DNA of 12,437 nucleotides from Spirogloea muscicola (taxonomy: Eukaryota > Streptophyta > Zygnematophyceae > Spirogloeales > Spirogloeaceae): positions 250,647-263,083 of the forward strand of contig WELB01000083.1 of assembly GCA_009602725.1 (NCBI GenBank), read 5' to 3'. Under the pieces are notes generated by a model. The model made no database searches and had not been told where the DNA came from. It saw only the letters and a program-made list of their open reading frames with translations. Shown piece after piece: positions 5,031 to 12,165 of this stretch. Each line of letters begins with the position of its first letter. Position 1 is the stretch's first letter. Both the position numbers and the translations under genes were made by a program.

Positions 5031-7735
5031 ATGGCGCCGCGCAGCGCACTCGCCGCGGCGGCGGCGCTGGCGCTGGCGCTGGCGCTCCTCGCGCCCGCCG
5101 TGCGCGCCTGCACCATCAACAACCAATCCGTGGGCGCCACCAACTTCGACTGCTGTGAGCCCCCCTCCCTCCTCCTGTCTCCGCGCTTCCTCCTCGCCCT
5201 CTCTGCGTAGCCCCCCCATCACGGCGCCCACGGGACCTCCCTCAGTGTCTATGGCGCCTCCCTCCTCCCCTTCTCCATATCCTTGCCAATGGCTCTCTGT
5301 CCAGGCTTCATTGCTGCTACTTTCTCTTCAATGAATGAAAGATGAAACGTACCCGTTAAATGATGAAACCCCCATTACAGCGCCTCCCTCAGTGTTCTAT
5401 GGCACCTCCCTCATCCCCTGCTCCGTGTTCTTGCGAGATCTCAGGCTTCATCGCTGCTTGATTGTCTTTATGAAAATGTAGCCCCTTACCGCAGCGCCCA
5501 CGTTGTCGTGCCCTGCGCCACGCAGTCTTCACGGCGGCGGCGCTGGAGACGGAGAACGTGGTGCCGGCGCAGGGCGGCGCCAACACCTGGGCGGGCGCCG
5601 TGGACCTCCTCTGGGGCGCCACCAAGATGTGCTGGCAGCTCAGCGTGCCGTCCTACCCGCTGCCCACCGGCTGCTCCGCGCTCGCCGTCTACAAGGGCCT
5701 CGCCGGCTCCACCGGCACCTCCTACCTCTCCCTCTGGTCCGGCAGGTGGGCTTGCATTCCTCCTTTTGTGTGTATAGGACTTATTAAAGGATGAAACGGC
5801 TCTTCCAATTCAAGGCAGTGGCTGGGAAAGGCCAGCCCAAACACATACTACCTGCCTCCGCCCTCCTTTGCCTTCGCACCTTTGCCTCATGCCTCGTCAG
5901 AAAGAAAGACAGAAAGTGGCTCTCCCAAATGGGGCGCGGGCTGTGAGCAGCCAGCCCGAGAGAGTTGACGAGGTCCGAAGGTGCCGGAAAGCACTGAGAG
6001 CTTGAAATGTTAAAAGAGCAGTGGAAAACCTACTACAGATGCATTAGATCCAGAACTACAGTGGGCATTCCATGTGGCTTTCCCACTTCTGTCATCGTTC
6101 TCCTCATCCCCCTTCCTCCTTCCAAGCGGCGCCTCACTGGAGCCCTCTCCCCCGTCTTGCAGTGACCTCCCAATCGGGGGGTGCGTCAACCCTCTCTCCG
6201 ACGCATTCGTGTCCCAGCTCTTCACCAATCCGTCCTCCTACTACACCCAACTCACCTGCAGCGGCTGTAAGCACCTTCTCCCGAAGTCCCTGCATGCGCT
6301 GTCTGCGACATGGCTGAGTATCTGTTGCTACTCTCTCGGCCCCCCTCCATCCCTCCCTCCCAACAAATCTCTCTAATCTCTCTCCTCTCTCTCTCTCTTG
6401 CTCTCTCTCTCTCTCTCTCTCTCTCTCCTGACCACCACTGCCTCTCTCCATTTGATGCCTGCAGGGCAAGCGAGGGGCCAGATCGTGACCGAGCCGCGCC
6501 TGTACGCCCGGCTGGAGGCAACCCTCGAGACGCCGCCTTCCACCGGCGCGTCTGCGGGCAATGCGTTCGTCGACCTCTTCTGGGTGTTCATCGGCAACTC
6601 GTACTCGCCGCAGATCTGCTACAACATCATCATGGACGCGTCGATCCCCATCGGCACCATCTCCACCATCTCCATCTGGCCGGGCGGCTACAACCAATCC
6701 GCCGGCACGCAGCTCGTGCGCATCATCACCGGCGCAACCGCAGCGTCCACCATCTCCGGCTGCACCAAGAGCAACACGCCGACCGGCTACGCGGGGTACG
6801 GCCTGCAGACGGGCAACATCTCCAACTCGGTCGAGTTCTTCGGGATGCCCGCGCGCATCGCGCCGCTTAGCTACTTTGTTGACATCCGCACCACCGGCTT
6901 CACCAAAGTGCGCGCTCTTGCCACCTCCCTCCTTGGCTACGTCCGCCTGCTTGCTCTGCACCTCCTGCTGCTTCTCCTCCCTCTTCCCATTTTCCCACTT
7001 GTCACCTACCTCCCTCTCCCACTACTGTTACCATGGGCCTTCATCTGCAACCCTCCTCCACTCACCCCTCTCTTGGCACTCTCCCTCCTCCATGCCTCCA
7101 TCCTCCCTGCCTTTGCTTGCATGTCTGCTATCCTTCCTCTTTCTCCTCCACCGCGGCAGCGATGCAGCCGCTCCAGGCTTACTTGGGCCCCCCGTTTGCT
7201 GATCGCAGGGCGTGGCAAGAGGCCAGCTTATGACCAAGGTCCCGCTCACAGCATCACTATCAGGCAGCGGCGGCTCCGCCAGCGTCGCGCTGGTGCTGGG
7301 CAACGGCGGCATCAAGTACACGCTGACGGCGTCGGGCTCGATCGGCACGCCGCTGGAGCTGCGCCTCACGGACACAGCGTCGCCGCCCACGGTGATCATC
7401 AAGGTCGGGGTCGCCGACCTCTCCAACCTCAGCTTCGCGACGAGCGGGTACGCCAACGTGCCGAGCCAGGAGACGATCACCAACATCCTGCGCGCGCCCA
7501 CCAGCTACCAGGTCACATTGCACACGCTCGAGTACCTCACTGGTAAGCCCATCTCTCCTCTCCTCCTCCTCCTCCCTCTCCTTCTCTGCATCCTCACTAC
7601 ACCTCACTCCGCTCCCCTTCTCCTCTCTCGGTCATCGCGGCTGAAGCTACTATCGTTGTCTATGCAGGCGCCATGTCGGGGACGCTCAGCTATGTGTCGC
7701 ACGCTAATGGTGGCCAGTGCTGCAATGGCACATAG
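5031..7735 (+). CDS. Secreted protein with three CHRD-like repeats, six exons
   Basis: Exons are 5031-5154, 5526-5745, 6163-6266, 6465-6907, 7209-7542 and 7668-7735 (TAG). All five introns are GT-AG and the sum is 1293 nt, 430 aa. The start has a strong context (GGCCATGG). Residues 1-26 form an Ala/Leu signal peptide, likely cut after AVRA. Repeat 1 (about 42-156) reads FFTAAALETENVVPAQ ... NPSSYYTQL ... ARGQ. Repeat 2 (about 160-304) reads RLEATLETPPSTGASAGNA ... FVDIRTTGF ... ARGQ. Repeat 3 (about 305-415) reads VPLTASLSGSGGSASVAL ... TSYQVTLHTLEY ... MSGT. Each ends as CHRD domains do (a YxVxxxT strand, then RGQL), but the HIH motif of many CHRD domains is missing. There are ten Cys (two at the end, QCCNGT) and five N-x-S/T sites, fitting an extracellular or wall protein. 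CHRD domains have no defined enzyme activity. The gene structure is well supported. The domain call is by eye. Confidence 0.82.
5155..5525 (+). repeat. Intron 1 with an internal tandem duplication
   Basis: This is a GT-AG intron (GTGAGC ... CGCAG) of 371 bases. It contains a diverged direct repeat. 5215-5343 runs CCCATCACGGCGCCCACGGG, CTCCCTCAGTGTCTATGGCG, CAGGCTTCATTGCTGCTA, ATGAAA. 5371-5478 runs CCCATTACAGCGCCTCCCTC, AGTGTTCTATGGCACCTCCC, CAGGCTTCATCGCTGCTT, TATGAAA. The start of a third unit (CCCCTTACCGCAGCGCCCAC) follows just before the acceptor. The offset of the first two is about 156 bases. Confidence 0.8.
5797..5990 (-). repeat. Two hairpin repeats inside intron 2 of the CHRD-like gene
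   Basis: Intron 2 (5746-6162, 417 bases) is the longest intron and carries two minus-orientation hairpin repeats. The first (5797-5843) has a six-pair stem GGCTGG/CCAGCC at 5820-5837. The second (about 5908-5990) is nearly full length: AGAAAGTGGCTCTCCCAAAT, hairpin 5938-5957, then GAGGTCCGAAGGTGCCGGAA. Excluding them the intron would be near 220-290 bases, similar to the others. Confidence 0.8.
6367..6428 (+). repeat. CT microsatellite in intron 3
   Basis: A CT-dinucleotide run with a few interruptions lies in intron 3 (6267-6464), just upstream of the acceptor TGCCTGCAG. It may act as an extended polypyrimidine tract. It also makes long spurious open frames on both strands (Leu/Ser or Arg/Glu repeats). 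Confidence 0.9.
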
Positions 7736-7900
7736 GGCACCCTCCACTAGCTGCCGAAGGTTACACCGTCGCCTCGGACTCTTGGAAGCCCGAGCTGCCC
7801 AGAGTGTGCAAATAAGACATGCAAGACATGCACGACATTTTTTATGGCTTCCTTAAGTCCTCCACCTGCGGCCACCTTGGCTGCCGTGTAAATTCGTCAG
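7736..7900 (+). terminator. Likely 3' UTR of the CHRD-like gene
   Basis: Two weak candidates for a poly(A) signal follow the stop codon: AATAAG at 7811-7816, and TGTAA at 7887-7891 (TGTAA is the usual signal in many green algae). A small direct repeat (GACATGCAAGACATGCACGA) lies at about 7817-7836. Neither signal is decisive without transcript data. Confidence 0.3.
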
Positions 7901-9020
7901 TATCCCCTTTCATGCAGTGCTCGATGCACGCAGTGGGGCTGTCAGGCGTTCTGCTGGGCTGCAGTACGTCAAATGGAGGGAGGGTGGGTAAGCAGGCGGA
8001 AGAGCGAGGAGGGAAGAAGAGCAGGTGGAGAGAGAGATGCACATCAAAGGACTGTAAGGAGGAGGGGCTTTGAAGCTCCTGAGGTCTAAGTGCAGCAGCA
8101 TTTATCCCGCAAGCCGCTGCAGCAGATATGTAGCTCTAGAGCACCTAGACTAATGCATGGGACCTTACAAGGCGAAGCGCAGTGCCCTCAGAAAAATGAT
8201 TCAGGGAGGAGCGAAGAAGAGGAGGCAGAGACTAGAGACTGAAACAATCAGAAAAGTAAGGCGGGGTAATGTGGTCATAACAGTGGGGCATAGTGCATAT
8301 CGGTTGCCTTGTCCAATCCTACAGTTTCATAGGCAGCAGCAAATGCCATGTTCCATAACACTGAGTGCCATAACACTCTGGCCCTGCCTCGTCATGTGTT
8401 AACGAAGTTGCCACGAGCTCCGATAACAAAAGATTACTTATGTAGGAGGATTTTGCACATTTGTTCGAGTGCACTAGCCCAATGCTGAAGTGAAGAAAGA
8501 ACGGGAGCCGTGAGCTGAAGCTACATCTAGAAAGAACATGTTGTCCAAGCGCTTCCTACCAGACAATTTTGCTAGACTAGACGAGAATTCAATTGCACGT
8601 CATGCAGTCTGATAGCATCAATGGCCCAACAATTGTCGTTGAGTAATGTATCAATTCTATCAGTCAATATTGTATCAAAGACGAGCCGAGGCACATATGT
8701 TGAGTACCAAAGACACGGTATATAAGTCACAGGCCTGCCTCTGAGCAATATGGACTGGAAGCTTGTAGTACATGACAAGCAATGGCAGAAGAAATAGTCA
8801 CTACTACTGCTCATGCTACATCCTCCAAGTATGGGTGCTCGACCCAAGTCTGCTTCGAAGTTGCAGTGATTGTATCTCAAAAATAAATTTGACAGACGTG
8901 GGGGTCCGGCCCTTTGAATTGAGAATCTTGTAAATCCTACTGCCCCTCAACCTGCAGGTCTTAGTGAGTTGCGGTAGCTGTAATTGAAAGGACGCAGCTT
9001 TGCTTGGCAGAATGCAGCTT
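7901..9020. other. Intergenic stretch, no recognisable gene
   Basis: I find no recognised domain on either strand. A purine-rich patch is at about 7975-8035. A 10-base direct repeat (CCATAACACT) is at 8351-8360 and 8368-8377. A 102-codon open frame on the minus strand (8572-8880) matches nothing I know and lacks the GC-rich third positions of the two real genes. The 3' UTR of the minus-strand gene at 9021-9482 must lie in the right part, but I cannot place its poly(A) signal. Confidence 0.4.
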
Positions 9021-9482
9021 TCAGGCGGCACGCGGCTGGTTGCGGACGCGCTGAGCAAACCACCAGCGGTGGCCCTCGAGGTCGGCGGCCTCGTACGAGC
9101 GGTCGGCCCAGTGCTCCGGGCCGTAGTCGTGCAGCTCGGGCTCCTGCAGGATGGCGGCGCCGGCAGCCCGCGCTGCCGCGCAATGGGCGTCGGCGTCGGC
9201 GACGTAGAGCATGGCGCCCATGGTCACGCCGCCGTCACACGAGCGGGGGCTCCGGCGGTAGTTGCTGCCACCGCCGCCGCCGTGCTTCTCCAGCCCACTG
9301 ACCATCACGACTGCGTCGCCGTACGTCAGCTCCGAGTGCTTCACGCCATTGCCGTTCTCGTTGGGGACGACGATCCGCTTGGCGAAGCCAAAGGCGGAGC
9401 ACAGGAAGTCGATCGCCTGTAGGGGATCCTCGTAGAAGGCCGCCACGGACAATGTGGGCCAGCCCTCGTGGGCGACCGCCAT
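9021..9482 (-). CDS. VOC-family (glyoxalase/bleomycin-resistance fold) protein
   Basis: This is a single-exon gene of 153 aa whose start has A at -3 and G at +4. The protein has the paired beta-alpha-beta-beta-beta layout of the vicinal oxygen chelate superfamily. The first half is PTLSVAAFYEDPLQAIDFL, SAFGFAKRIVVPNENGNG, then KHSELTYGDAVVMVSG (His49, Glu51). The second half is MGAMLYVADADAHCAAARAA, then ILQEPELHDYG, DRSYEAADLEGHRWWFAQRV. It belongs to the PhnB/glyoxalase-like branch common in bacteria, where members are often of unknown substrate. The RSYxAxDxEGHxWxFAQ ending is typical. No targeting peptide is clear, so a cytosolic location is the default. A five-Gly run (68-72) precedes a basic loop and may be an insertion. 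VOC enzymes usually bind a metal, but the full ligand set cannot be assigned by eye. The function is not known beyond the family. Confidence 0.85.
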   Translation of the reverse strand: MAVAHEGWPTLSVAAFYEDPLQAIDFLCSAFGFAKRIVVPNENGNGVKHSELTYGDAVVMVSGLEKHGGGGGSNYRRSPRSCDGGVTMGAMLYVADADAHCAAARAAGAAILQEPELHDYGPEHWADRSYEAADLEGHRWWFAQRVRNQPRAA

Positions 9483-9667
9483 GCTCGTGGGTTCGGCTGG
9501 CAGTAATGCGCGGCCGCGGCCTCCTCCGCTGGACGATGCGGGCGAGCAATGCAGGCGAGCCCACGTTTGTGTGCTGCTGCTCAAATGGGCAGTGGCAACG
9601 CGTGAGGTGAGTGTGGTGAACTGAAGCAGCCGTCCAGAGTAAGGCAAGGCTGTGAGAAGCCAGCCCA
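9483..9667 (-). promoter_or_regulatory. Upstream region of the VOC gene with a hairpin repeat
   Basis: This should hold the 5' leader and proximal promoter of the minus-strand VOC gene. A minus-orientation hairpin repeat with core 9647-9666 (GGCTGTGAGAAGCCAGCCC) lies about 165 bases upstream of the ATG. The gene's frame stays open upstream to 9980 without another ATG until the far end. That extension is Ser/Pro/Leu-rich, runs through the repeat and is unlikely to be coding. No TATA box is obvious. Confidence 0.4.
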
Positions 9668-9845
9668 GAGAGATGTACAAGGTGGGGAGAGGACGAGCCA
9701 GGGAGAGAAGGAGAGGAGAGAGGTGGGGAGGGGGGTACAGCAGATAGAAGAGCTGTCGAGGGCGAGGGAGGAGGAGGGAGGAGGAGAGGGAGTGAGACTG
9801 GGGGAGTAAGAGAGGAGGGCCAGGGGAGGAGGGAGGGCGGGGCGT
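9668..9845 (+). other. Purine tract with a G-quadruplex motif
   Basis: The plus strand is almost entirely A/G from about 9674 to 9842, with many GGAGG and GGGAGG units. At 9817-9842 four or more G-runs of at least three (GGGCCAGGGGAGGAGGGAGG, then GCGGGG) meet the usual quadruplex pattern with short loops. It lies about 335-360 bases upstream of the VOC ATG, on that gene's template strand. A regulatory role is only possible, not shown. Confidence 0.65.
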
Positions 9846-9997
9846 CACGCAGACGCGGGAGCCCGAGCTGCTCGAGAGCCAGTGGGAGCCACTTGTCTGC
9901 GCCCTGTGGCTCCTCACGCTGCGGGCAGGCCGTTTGGCTGCAACCCCCCATAGATGGATGGAGGCGGATGGACTCCACAATCGGCGGATCGACCTGT

Positions 9998-10320
9998 TGG
10001 CTGCTGCTTCTGAGTTTCATTGGGGTGACTCTTCGTGTAGTCTCTTCTAATGTCACCCTGTTTCCCTTAGACACTTTAGCATAGGGCTTCGTAGCATGTA
10101 GCCTTGTTTACTCTGCACAAGATTCTGCCTGAACAATGTGTTGAATTGAATTGGCCTCAGTATCATTTCGTGCGCTCCGCGCGCCTTCTCTTTCTTCGCT
10201 GTGGTCTCTTGCATAGCTGTGTGATTTCGGCCCGCCTTTCGGCCCTTGGACCTTGTTCATTCTTCTGGGCTGGCTTTCCACAGCCCCTGCATTCATTTGG
10301 AAGAGCTCACGTCTTCCCTG
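9998..10320 (+). repeat. Dispersed-repeat copy: 160-190 bp repeat followed by hairpin repeat
   Basis: It begins with LTR-like GGCTGCTGCTTCTGAGTTTC, ATTGGGGTGACTCTTCG (about 9999-10035). Then comes the repeat shared with 4212-4362 and 10378-10530: CTTAGACACTTTAGCATAGG, CATGTAGCC, GATTCTGCCTGAACAATGTG, TTTCGTGCGCTCCGCGCGCC. Next are TTGCATAGCTGTGTGATTTC, GCCTTTCGGCCCTTGGACCT and a hairpin core at 10267-10286 with its TTGGAAGAGCTCAC tail. This shows the two repeats are joined in one longer unit of at least 300 bp. No coding sequence is supported. Confidence 0.8.
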
Positions 10321-10375
10321 TCGGCGCTCCGGCTCCACAGCTTACCTTGTCGAAGTTGCATGTGCTCATCTGCGG

Positions 10376-10566
10376 GTACTAACGTCACACTGTTACCTTA
10401 GCCACCTTAGCACAGGGCTTCTTATGGTGCCTTAGATTTTGCATTGATTCTTGCCCGATCAATGCATTGGCCTGACTTGGCCTCCCTTCATTTCATGCGC
10501 ACCGCGCGCCTTCTCTCTCTTTCTGAGTTTCATTGGGGTGACTCTTCGCTGTAGTCTCTTGCATAG
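10376..10566 (+). repeat. 160-190 bp dispersed repeat, third copy
   Basis: The ordered blocks are TACTAACGTCACACTGTTAC, CTTAGCCACCTTAGCACAGG, TTGCCCGATCAATGCATTGG, TTTCATGCGCACCGCGCGCC and TTCTCTCTCTTTC. They end with GAGTTTCATTGGGGTGACTC, TTCGCTGTAGTCTCTTGCAT (as at 10011-10060 but in a different order). It abuts a minus-orientation hairpin repeat at 10565. Confidence 0.85.
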
Positions 10567-10655
10567 AAAGTGGCTTTCCCAACGGGGCAAGGGGCTGTAA
10601 ACAGCCAGCCCGAAAGAATCGACCAAGGTCCGGAAGGGCTAAATGCGCTGTCTCA
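10565..10655 (-). repeat. Hairpin repeat, near full-length minus copy
   Basis: AGAAAGTGGCTTTCCCAACG, GGGCAAGGGGCTGTAAACAG, hairpin core 10592-10611 (GGGCTG/CAGCCC), then CGAAAGAATCGACCAAGGTC and CGGAAGGGCTAAATGCGCTG. This is one of the best copies for defining the two ends of the unit. Confidence 0.85.
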
Positions 10656-10699
10656 GAGCTTGCCCGGTAGGATGAATCACTTAGAAACCTCAATTGAGG

Positions 10700-10845
10700 A
10701 GCCGCCGCAGTCTCTTCTCTCTCTTGCATAGCCCTGTGATTGTGGCGCCTTTCGGCCCGTTGGACCCTATTCATTCTTTCTGGGCTGGCTTTTCACAGCC
10801 CCTGGATTCATTGGGAAGAGCTCACTTCTTCTCTGTCAGTATCAC
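10700..10845 (+). repeat. Hairpin repeat, plus copy with long 5' flank
   Basis: TTGCATAGCCCTGTGATTGT, GCGCCTTTCGGCCCGTTGGA, CCCTATTCATTCTTTC, hairpin core 10782-10801, then GATTCATTGGGAAGAGCTCA and CTTCTTCTCTGTC. It closely parallels 10211-10320. It faces the minus copy at 10565-10655, with about 50 unique bases between them. Confidence 0.85.
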
Positions 10846-11077
10846 TGCACATGCTATGCTGTACACTCGATGCCATGCGCGCCCCTGTAGTAGTCTTGCT
10901 CTCTCCTGTTGCCTCTCTGAGGAGAGTGATGCTACTGCTCCCAGTACATCACCTGCAATCGCCAATGACAAGTCCAAAAATGCGAAGTCCCCAACCTAAT
11001 CTCTAGCCACTCACCTGCACTTGACCTGCGTATCTTGTGCAAGGAATTGTCAAATTGCCTTATGCTCGTACAGGACG
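10846..11077. other. Short stretch without recognisable content
   Basis: There is no gene, repeat copy or motif I can name. Open frames here are short and overlap on both strands. Confidence 0.4.
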
Positions 11078-11165
11078 GAAGCTCTTCCCAATGGGGCGAC
11101 GGCTGGGAGAGGCCAGCCGGAAAGGACTGAACAAGGTCGGAAGTGGCCGGAAAGTGCTGAAACAC
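11078..11165 (-). repeat. Hairpin repeat with a compensated outer stem pair
   Basis: GGAAGCTCTTCCCAATGGGG, then a core at 11100-11119 and AAGGACTGAACAAGGTCGGA, AGTGGCCGGAAAGTGCTGA. The stem here is seven pairs (CGGCTGG with CCAGCCG, loop GAGAGG). The outer pair is C-G, where most copies have G-C, so both sides changed. Confidence 0.85.
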
Positions 11166-11428
11166 ATCTATTTCTGCAGTACCACGAAGGATGGTCACTT
11201 CGTACCCCCAGAAAGCAGCCGCACAACCTGCTCTTGGATTAGCATGCTGACCAAGCATCTCCGTTCCTTACATTTGCTACTCACTGGTTTGGCCAGCTCC
11301 GTGCATGTCCAGCACCGGCTTGCTGTAGGCATAGCTTCTCTTGATTCCGTCCCTTTGATGGGTGCAGGCTACATTTATGACGTGGGACACGACATCAACC
11401 CTCTCTCCCTTTCATTACCTTGCTTTAC
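11166..11428. other. Spacer between a hairpin repeat and the chromodomain remnant
   Basis: I see no supportable gene. The minus-strand frame has short open runs that could be decayed retrotransposon sequence continuing from the remnant at 11429-11578, but I recognise no motif in them. Confidence 0.3.
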
Positions 11429-11578
11429 CTCCTGCTTGACAAAAACTACTTCATAGAGTCCGCCACCGAGGTGGTCTGTCGTTTTGCTGAGTGGGCATCC
11501 TTCCCAAACTAGCACCAATGCGTAGTTCTTGTAAGTTTTCCTTGGGTCTAGCATGTCACTGGCATCGAAGTTGAGCGT
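11429..11578 (-). pseudogene. Chromodomain remnant, probably from a Ty3/gypsy chromovirus integrase
   Basis: The minus strand is open for 50 codons with a chromodomain-like pattern: ASDMLDPRKTYKNYALVL, then VWEGCPLSKTTDHLGGGLYE, VVFVKQE. The family pattern is an IL(D) strand, a K/R-rich turn, a (Y/V)LVKWxGxP strand-turn, then a TWEP helix start. Here VWEGCPLSKTT matches, but the Trp-Glu-Pro of the helix start is lost. A stop lies shortly upstream, so the fragment is broken. Chromodomains at the end of gypsy integrases guide insertion to marked chromatin. It could instead be a stray exon of a cellular chromodomain protein. The match is short and by eye. Confidence 0.45.
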
Positions 11579-12040
11579 AAAGCCACTTACTCAGGTGTTG
11601 AGAGTGACCAAATGTTACTTTGGAGCCAGATCTGATGGTCTTTGGTCCAGATCTCATGACCTTATGATTTGAGTTACTGTAGTTGGGCCGGCCAAATACG
11701 GCGAGGTCCAGACAGTGATGTAATCAAGATACTGTAGCTGAGGCTCCAATCAAGCATTGGCGCGACAAGAAGAGGGCGAGATGCGTACTTGCCACCCCCT
11801 AAGCTACCAAGTGTCCTGCTGCACTGCTTGATCTGCTCCACTCACTATTCACGCTTACAATTCGTGAATTACGAGATATGATGTCTCTCTTGACATGAGA
11901 AAGTTCTCCTGCAAACTCTTTCCTGCACTTTTTCAGTTGCTTAGTCTGCGGCTGACTGACAAGTATGTCTTCAGATCAATGAGTTAAGTGTTTACAAGAG
12001 CTACTACTCTATTCCAGATTCTGCACAGAGCTTAGATGTG
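11579..12040. other. Stretch without a recognisable gene
   Basis: I see nothing coding. There is a short direct repeat (AGATCTGATG / AGATCTCATG, about 11627-11658). An inverted repeat pairs 11847-11853 with 11863-11869 (ATTCACG/CGTGAAT, 9-base loop). Confidence 0.4.
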
Positions 12041-12044
12041 ATAA

Positions 12045-12165
12045 GATATGAGCTCTTTCAAAGGGGGCGAGGCTGTGAAATAAGAAGGAAGGGCTCGCCC
12101 CTGGAGGATAGGGGCTGGAAAAGCCAGCCCAGAAAAGAAGGAACAAAGTACGAGAAGGGGACCAG
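12045..12165 (-). repeat. Hairpin repeats near the right edge
   Basis: GAGCTCTTTCAAAGGGGGCG with a degenerate core near 12070 is followed by a second core at 12112-12130. That core is a perfect seven-pair stem (GGGCTGG, loop AAAAG, CCAGCCC). CAGAAAAGAAGGAACAAAGT follows. These look like two overlapping or nested copies. Confidence 0.75.

Noticed and set aside
4463-5334. Several long open frames on both strands (up to 267 codons)
   Set aside because: They are made of Pro, Ala or Arg runs from the (CCG)n tract and GC-rich DNA, pass through an ambiguous base, and have no recognisable domain.
6134-6961. A 275-codon antisense open frame
   Set aside because: It is the GC-rich complement of exons 3-4 and the CT tract (Arg/Glu runs). 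It has no domain pattern.
6398-7546. A 382-codon open frame on the plus strand
   Set aside because: It contains exon 4 but begins in the CT tract of intron 3, reads through the intron 4 donor (6908) and then continues in a frame different from exon 5. The spliced model keeps the repeat structure; this frame does not.
8572-8880. A 102-codon minus-strand open frame
   Set aside because: It has no recognised motif, and its base composition is unlike the two real genes. No splice or signal context supports it.
11021-11456. Plus-strand open frames of 73 and 139 codons
   Set aside because: They run across a hairpin repeat and show no family pattern. The minus strand gives the better reading near 11429-11578.
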